Translations under genes and position numbers: made by a program | Notes under the pieces: generated by a model | Seen by the model: only the letters and a program-made list of their open reading frames with translations | What the model was told of the DNA's origin: nothing | Databases searched by the model: none | Virus record (IMG/VR): IMGVR_UViG_3300020171_000122 | Coordinates: 1-25,872 of that record | DNA: 25,872 bases | Reading direction: 5' to 3' (one strand) | From: a virus | In this document: one piece after another, positions 21,295 through 25,872 of the stretch | How the letters are laid out: the number at the start of each line of letters is the position of its first letter | Numbering within the stretch: the stretch's first letter is position 1

Positions 21295-22563
21295 CTACAC
21301 GTACGTCATGATCCCCACGCAGTGATTGGCATTCAATGACTTGACCTTCCAGTACTTCTTCCAAGCCATCGTACCCCAGGCGTTCAGGGGGTTGGAGGTG
21401 TTGTTGTCATCAGCCGTCGGCATCTTGATGAACAACTCGGGTTCGGCGCGACCGGACAGATCGACCGATCCGAAAGCGTCCATGCCAAGCGCAAACGACA
21501 TCCGCATCCGCCCCGTTGTCTCTGAGAACGAGTTCACCGTCTCGGCAACGGTCGCATACCGCGCCCGACAGGTCGTTTCGAAGATCTCGAAGTCCGCCCA
21601 CTCGCCAATCTTGGAATTTTGGTATCCGCCATTGGCGAAGTTTGGTGAGTTGACGGCGGTGTCCCGGAACTTGCTGTCATTCAAAAGCTGCGTATGCACT
21701 TCCGGTGTCAGGATAAGTGCATACTTGCCACTCGGGAACCGTTGCGCACCATTCTTCCGCAGAACCTCAGCCGCCTTGTTCAACAGGGCCGTGCTGATGA
21801 TGTGCGTCGCCAGTAGGCAGGAGCTTCCGGCGAACGGCGCCGCAATCGTCAGTTTCGTGGGATAGTCGTCGGTCGGTGATTGGGCCGCTTCCGGAAGAGC
21901 CGTCGCCAAGGTGATATACCGACCCACCGATGAATAGGCTGAGATACGGCAACAGTGCCCGTAGGCAGCCCCCTTGGTGATGCAGACCCATCCACCCTTG
22001 AAGGTCTGAGATGCGTTCTTCCCCTTCAAGGTTAGGCTGGTATTCACCAGGGTGAGAACTGTTGTGGACGTTGGCGAAGACACCGCGATGTCTTCGTTGA
22101 GGTAGGCCGTATTCTGCGTGCCCGCGCTGTTGACCGCACCACCGACCAACGGGAAGATTCCCGTCTCAGCCAAGGTGTAGAGAATGTTCCGATCCAGCGA
22201 TTCGGCCGCATTCTGCGACACAAGATCGACCATCTTGGTCAGATACCGATCCCGCGATGTCTTGTAGTGCAGCATCGAGAACATGACCGGCTTCTTGATG
22301 TCCCAGATTTCGACCGCCGCCGTAATCGCCATGCCTTCCACCGCCTGATAAGTGTAGGACGTGATCGATTCGGAACTTGCAGTCGTGACCTTGGAGAGCG
22401 GATGATACCGGAACCAGTCGACCGTCTTCCCCTCACCATCGGGTAGGGGGACCGATTGGCCGAACCGGTTTGCGACCATGACTTCCTTAAAGTGACTAAG
22501 GAAGCGATCCATGTAGTAGGTTTTCTGGGCTTCGGTCAGGTTCCCAGTTGCAGTAATAGCCAT
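21295..22563 (-). CDS. Major capsid protein, N4 gp56-like
   Basis: A 422-residue major capsid protein resembling the N4 gp56 family. Landmarks: an early LPDGEGKTVDWFRYHPLSKV (about 40-59), the KKPVMFSMLHYKTSRDRYL segment, AAESLDRNILYTLAE (about 119-133), the LILTPEVHTQLLNDSKFRD region, and RMSFALGMDAFGSVDLSG near the C-terminus. It forms the icosahedral shell with the HK97-type fold. Start supported by GAGGTGAGGTC before the ATG. The scaffold-like gene precedes it by 58 bases, and the adaptor follows after a hairpin. No signal peptide, as expected for cytoplasmic assembly. Confidence 0.88.
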   Translation of the reverse strand: MAITATGNLTEAQKTYYMDRFLSHFKEVMVANRFGQSVPLPDGEGKTVDWFRYHPLSKVTTASSESITSYTYQAVEGMAITAAVEIWDIKKPVMFSMLHYKTSRDRYLTKMVDLVSQNAAESLDRNILYTLAETGIFPLVGGAVNSAGTQNTAYLNEDIAVSSPTSTTVLTLVNTSLTLKGKNASQTFKGGWVCITKGAAYGHCCRISAYSSVGRYITLATALPEAAQSPTDDYPTKLTIAAPFAGSSCLLATHIISTALLNKAAEVLRKNGAQRFPSGKYALILTPEVHTQLLNDSKFRDTAVNSPNFANGGYQNSKIGEWADFEIFETTCRARYATVAETVNSFSETTGRMRMSFALGMDAFGSVDLSGRAEPELFIKMPTADDNNTSNPLNAWGTMAWKKYWKVKSLNANHCVGIMTYV

Positions 22564-22621
22564 TTGACCTCACCTCACAGGAAGACCGTGAAGTGCGGCC
22601 GTGGGACTATGGGCGGGCGGA

Positions 22622-23299
22622 TCAGGCGAAGAGATGCGGGTACTTCGCTTCGTACTTCTGTTTCACCGCATCCTTTTCGATCTGTGTCTTGGCAACCGCC
22701 AGATCACGCTTGAAGCGCCCCAGAGCATCCTCGTCCGACGTTGATGCCCGACTGGAGACCGGGGCGCTGCCCGTGGTCAACCCCACGTGTGCCGCACCAT
22801 CCTTGCGGGGCTTATTCCCCGCGGCTTTTTCGGTCTCCGTCGCCGATCTCAGCGAACGGGCAATTTCTCGGTACACGTCAAGCCGCTTCAGCGGATCCTT
22901 GTACGTGCGGGAGATCTCCGGATACTTTCTCTGGGCCTCTTCGAGATAGGAATTCAGCTCCCTGTCTTCATCCGTGATGAATGCACGGGAAAGCATCTCC
23001 TGTTGCGTTAGACGCAACTCTCGAATCTCGCGCTTGAGCGCCTTGACGTGCGGATCGGTGATGTCGCCGAACTCTTCACGCTCCTGTTTTTCATTCAGTT
23101 GCGTTTCCAGTTCGTCGATCTTGGCCTGCATTTTGTCCGCCCGATCATTGTCGCGGCGCTCAAAGAATACGCGGCTGCGGTGCTTTTGAGCCAACTCGGA
23201 CAGCTCCTCGGCGTTTTTGACGCCGAACTGGTCGAGAATGGCCTTTGGTACTTCTTCTCCGGCGTCCATTTCGATCCTGGGATCATCCGGGCTGGTCAA
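22622..23299 (-). CDS. Scaffolding protein-like
   Basis: A 225-residue, highly charged, mostly helical protein with a long coiled coil (about 45-115, rich in Glu, Lys, Arg and Gln) and a disordered Ser/Thr/Pro-rich linker, placed directly before the capsid gene. This is the typical form and position of a phage scaffold. The start is taken as TTG at 23299, which overlaps the upstream TGA (TTGA) and has GGGAG 6 bases before it; an ATG at 23269 with AGGA upstream is a credible shorter start. The identity rests on composition and position. Confidence 0.75.
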   Translation of the reverse strand: MTSPDDPRIEMDAGEEVPKAILDQFGVKNAEELSELAQKHRSRVFFERRDNDRADKMQAKIDELETQLNEKQEREEFGDITDPHVKALKREIRELRLTQQEMLSRAFITDEDRELNSYLEEAQRKYPEISRTYKDPLKRLDVYREIARSLRSATETEKAAGNKPRKDGAAHVGLTTGSAPVSSRASTSDEDALGRFKRDLAVAKTQIEKDAVKQKYEAKYPHLFA

Positions 23300-23613
23300 G
23301 TGTAACTCCCGTCTCCGATACTCACGGTATCGGGGAATGTCAAATCCTCAAACATCTTCTCCGGCTCCTTCACCGGGGCAAGTTCAGTTATCGGCGTGGC
23401 CGACCCCTCGGCCAAATCCTGCAACTTCTTCCACAGTCGAGCATCCCGACGGATCGCAACGGAGATTCGGAAAACCGCATGATCGGTGGAACATGCCCCG
23501 GCAGACACCAAATCGCGCAGCAACCCCTTGAACAGTTCCCACTGATCCCGCTGAAGCTCGGCGTACAGGGCGGTGCTCTGAAATATCTTGGCCGCATCGG
23601 TCAGTTCGGTCAT
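23296..23613 (-). CDS. Small unknown protein upstream of the scaffold
   Basis: A 105-residue protein, helical in its first two thirds (ALYAELQRDQWELFKGLLRD, then VAIRRDARLWKKLQDLA) and disordered at the C-terminus. No known domain recognised. Its ATG overlaps the glycosyltransferase stop (ATGA at 23613-23610) and GGAGGTTGAG supplies the ribosome binding site; its TGA overlaps the scaffold TTG. Position between a glycosyltransferase and the scaffold suggests a small head-related or assembly role, but this is unproven. Confidence 0.75.
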   Translation of the reverse strand: MTELTDAAKIFQSTALYAELQRDQWELFKGLLRDLVSAGACSTDHAVFRISVAIRRDARLWKKLQDLAEGSATPITELAPVKEPEKMFEDLTFPDTVSIGDGSYT

Positions 23614-24527
23614 AACTCAACCTCCGGCCACTTGACCTTCACCCGTTCCGCCAATCGGGCCTTGAACTTCGCCGGATCCCAGCGGTCACGGTAGAACTCC
23701 CGCACTGCCGCAGATACCGGAATGTCCTTTGCTGAAATAACCGCCTCCACCAACGCCGGTGCCTCCATTTGCTCATTCACAAGTCTCGGCCACATCGGAA
23801 GATCGTGGTTAGACACAACAGGTCGACCGGACATCAGGAACTCGGCCGCCGAAATCGAATCCGCATCGTGGGCCGGAATCCTCAAAAGACACGAGCAATC
23901 CGCCAGCGTCTTCTCGTACTCCTCCCGCGAAAGACAAAATCTCATTTCCGCATTCGTGCCCTTGTACTCCAACTTCTCCATCAGCGGCAGCCAATGGTAG
24001 AACAAAATGCGCAAGTCCTCCCGAGGCGAAAGTGCCTTCTCGATGATCTTCATGTTGAAGAATTTCTGACGTTGCGGCGGCATGTAACAGCCGACAACAA
24101 ACCCCGCTGGCAGAGAGATGTCCCCAAACACCTTCTCCGCCGGTACGTTGATCGGATCGCCGGTCTCGATTCCCAATGTCTCCACAAGTTCCTGTCGTAG
24201 GGGTCCACTGGGAGCAATGTGTAGAAAGCGTTCGGAGTTCAACCAATCGATGATGCCCTTCGATCCCTCGCGGTGGAATTGCCCAACTTGGACAACATCA
24301 CTTCCATACCAGTGCATGATCACTCGCCTGGCATCCCCCAAAATGGCCCGGTAGCCCTGCCAGTCGGAGTAATTGCCAATGTAGACACCACCCAAGTATA
24401 CCAGATCGGGATTAAACGCGGCGACCTCTTCGATGTGTGACGGCGGAAAGAACTTCCATCCCGTCGATCGTACAATATTGGCAGACACCAATTGTTCTGC
24501 CGCGCTCGATGTCGCCGCAACCCTCAC
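23610..24527 (-). CDS. GT4-like (GT-B) glycosyltransferase
   Basis: A 305-residue protein resembling family-4 glycosyltransferases with the GT-B fold, which move sugar from a nucleotide-sugar donor. The N-terminal half includes an HWYGSD segment (72-77); the C-terminal donor-binding region contains ISAAEFLMSGRPVVSN (about 225-240), with the Glu and Gly-Arg-Pro pattern of the family. It is somewhat short. The GTG start at 24527 overlaps the methyltransferase stop (GTGA), with GGAGG upstream. It forms a coupled cassette with the methyltransferase and probably the family-2 enzyme. Possible targets are virion proteins, modified DNA bases or host surface sugars; the sequence does not tell. Confidence 0.8.
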   Translation of the reverse strand: MRVAATSSAAEQLVSANIVRSTGWKFFPPSHIEEVAAFNPDLVYLGGVYIGNYSDWQGYRAILGDARRVIMHWYGSDVVQVGQFHREGSKGIIDWLNSERFLHIAPSGPLRQELVETLGIETGDPINVPAEKVFGDISLPAGFVVGCYMPPQRQKFFNMKIIEKALSPREDLRILFYHWLPLMEKLEYKGTNAEMRFCLSREEYEKTLADCSCLLRIPAHDADSISAAEFLMSGRPVVSNHDLPMWPRLVNEQMEAPALVEAVISAKDIPVSAAVREFYRDRWDPAKFKARLAERVKVKWPEVEL

Positions 24528-25126
24528 TTGACCTCCACGAGTTTCATCATGTCTGCATGACCGATCAGCGCCAACTGGTAATGATCGGAAACGATGTAGT
24601 ATTCATAGGCCCCGAGATCGTGAATCTCCTTCGCGGTCCAATGCGACACGTGCCGTTCGTGCTCGTTCGCGAAGACCACTCCCTGTTCGCGGAAATCCCT
24701 CGGCGTGGTCAAGATAATCCCGCCAGACTTTTCAAGACAATGCCGCAGAAGGCCAACCAGCTTAACGCCGTCCTCCTTCGACAAGTGTTCGATCACGTCC
24801 ACCAGCAAGATCATGTCGTAGAGGCGGGTGATGTCCGGCACCACCCGCATGGCGTCCCCGGTGGTGATGGTGTTGTAGGTCTTCCGCTGGACCGATCCGA
24901 TGTACCCGGGAAAAATCTCAATCCCGTCAATGAGGCAATCCTCGCGCTGTTCCTCGCTGCCCCGAAACCACAGATCGATATATTGTCGGGCCAAGAAACC
25001 ATAGAGACCGCTCCCCATGCCGACATCCAGAATGGACTTGGGCCTGCCGGCCAGCATGATGTTGCAGATCGGCGCGATCAACTCAGGCCGAGACAGCGGC
25101 ATCAGTATCCCCTTTTCGGTTTCCAT
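24524..25126 (-). CDS. SAM-dependent class I methyltransferase
   Basis: A 200-residue methyltransferase. Motif I is ILDVGMGSGLYGF (32-44), the SAM-binding acidic end is DGIEIFP (67-73), a motif II/IV-like segment is LLVDVIEHLSK (107-117), and the post-motif block is GGIILTTPRD (135-144). The pattern EHLSKEDG and the HVSHWT tail resemble small-molecule, sugar or polysaccharide methyltransferases rather than DNA enzymes. Start has GAGGAAGATGGG upstream. It lies between two glycosyltransferases, suggesting that it methylates a sugar or glycan made by this cassette. Confidence 0.85.
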   Translation of the reverse strand: METEKGILMPLSRPELIAPICNIMLAGRPKSILDVGMGSGLYGFLARQYIDLWFRGSEEQREDCLIDGIEIFPGYIGSVQRKTYNTITTGDAMRVVPDITRLYDMILLVDVIEHLSKEDGVKLVGLLRHCLEKSGGIILTTPRDFREQGVVFANEHERHVSHWTAKEIHDLGAYEYYIVSDHYQLALIGHADMMKLVEVK

Positions 25127-25162
25127 CCCATCTTCCTCAGTGTACCGTAGACGTAGGCGTCC

Positions 25163-25872
25163 TTACGTTCCCTGGACCAGTTCGGGTGGAGCTTGTTCAC
25201 TTCCCGTCTCAATCTCTCTTCCTCCGGCTTGGGCATCGTCCCACTCCTTCATCAGAGCTTCCGGCTGCATCCTCCGCAACCGGTCAACGGCGCCAACCTG
25301 TGCGCGAACCTTCTGCACATTCTCGACGGTCATGCACTGCGCCTTCATGGCATGATTCCACCAGAGACGATCATCCGCATTGATCTGCGTGATGTAGTCC
25401 CAGGGAGTGATCGCCACGAAGTCGAAGTGCATCACGGTACAACCGAAATGCACGTACGTCTTGAACCCATGCGCAGCCGCCTTGCGGCAGAAGTAGTAAT
25501 CAGGTCCATACGCCACTTGAAAACGTGCCCGCGCCAAATACCGACGAATCTTGTCCGCCTTATCGCGGAGAATCACCTTGTCGTCATCCGAGATGAAGCG
25601 GTCTCCATTTGCCAGACCCTCCAAAAACTCTGCGAAGGTCTGACCATTGTACTTCAACAGCAAGTCCTCTGTCTCCGGAAGAAAGGGACCTGGCGGAGAG
25701 TACAGGAACCACGGATAGGGAACCGTATCAAACACTGACCGATGATAGAGACAGAACCCCGAGCCAACCACGTCGACCTCCCGGATCCCGCCCGAGAACG
25801 TCTCGCCGGGATGGAAGTCGATGTAGGGAACCAGTGGATATGGCTGATCTTTTTTATCATCGGAGAAGCGAC
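25163..25872 (-). CDS. Glycosyltransferase family 2-like protein, 5' end beyond window
   Basis: A partial gene: the minus-strand frame is open to the right edge and stops at 25163, giving 235 visible residues; the true start lies outside. The region REVDVVGSGFCLYHRSVFD is typical of GT-A glycosyltransferases (the segment just before the aromatic PWF), and GPDYYFCRKAAAHGF with TYVHFGCTVMHF matches the acidic catalytic/acceptor segment. The C-terminal tail is charged and likely disordered. An internal GTG at 25771 is not needed as a start because the homologous region extends further upstream. The next gene follows after 36 bases. The three enzymes probably act on one glycan. Confidence 0.8.
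   Translation of the reverse strand, partial: RFSDDKKDQPYPLVPYIDFHPGETFSGGIREVDVVGSGFCLYHRSVFDTVPYPWFLYSPPGPFLPETEDLLLKYNGQTFAEFLEGLANGDRFISDDDKVILRDKADKIRRYLARARFQVAYGPDYYFCRKAAAHGFKTYVHFGCTVMHFDFVAITPWDYITQINADDRLWWNHAMKAQCMTVENVQKVRAQVGAVDRLRRMQPEALMKEWDDAQAGGREIETGSEQAPPELVQGT

Noticed and set aside
24437-25150. 237-codon plus-strand frame
   Set aside because: Antisense of the methyltransferase and glycosyltransferase, whose motifs are clear; the plus frame is His/Gln/Asp-rich without a domain.

Overview
The window looks like part of the genome of an uncultured tailed phage (or prophage) with a short-tailed, podovirus-like plan. It holds a scaffold-like gene, a major capsid protein resembling the N4 gp56 family, two head-tail adaptor-like genes, a beta-propeller neck/tail protein, three large internal or ejection-type proteins, a lysis cassette and fibre-like genes. 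Terminase and portal are not seen and may lie beyond the right edge. Sec-type signal peptides, a lipobox protein, spanin-like candidates and a possible outer-membrane barrel point to a Gram-negative (diderm) host. The host cannot be named from this sequence.

Layout. A short plus-strand module (about 1-2290) carries a DUF6948-type protein, a Gly/Phe/Ser/Asp hexanucleotide-repeat ORF, small unknown ORFs and a cytosine-C5 DNA methyltransferase linked to its upstream genes by ATGA overlaps. Inside the methyltransferase gene, a second 202-codon plus-strand frame carries motifs of a separate phage protein family, so this stretch appears to be dual coding. Everything from 25872 down to 2345 is on the minus strand and reads right to left as one tightly packed late operon: glycosyltransferase (cut by the edge), SAM methyltransferase, second glycosyltransferase, small unknown gene, scaffold, capsid protein, two adaptors, beta-propeller protein, repeat fibre, three internal virion proteins, spanin-like and lipoprotein genes, holin, lysozyme-like enzyme, unknown gene, permuted NlpC/P60-like hydrolase, barrel-like secreted protein, small RHH-like protein, secreted beta-rich protein, RuvC-like resolvase, an 880-residue secreted fibre and a short secreted copy of that fibre's last domain. 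Most neighbours overlap by a few bases (ATGA, GTGA, TTGA), so translational coupling is likely throughout. The two modules converge near 2290-2345.

Two points stand out. First, the overprinted frame inside the methyltransferase gene. Second, at least six genes that look structural or accessory to the virion begin with convincing Sec signal peptides, including an adaptor and the beta-propeller neck protein. Capsid, scaffold, the other adaptor and the internal proteins have none. That split is hard to reconcile with ordinary cytoplasmic virion assembly.

No tRNA, rRNA, CRISPR array, integrase or insertion sequence was recognised. No stretch longer than about 300 bases lacks a gene; the longest are 1-170 and 822-944, both described below.
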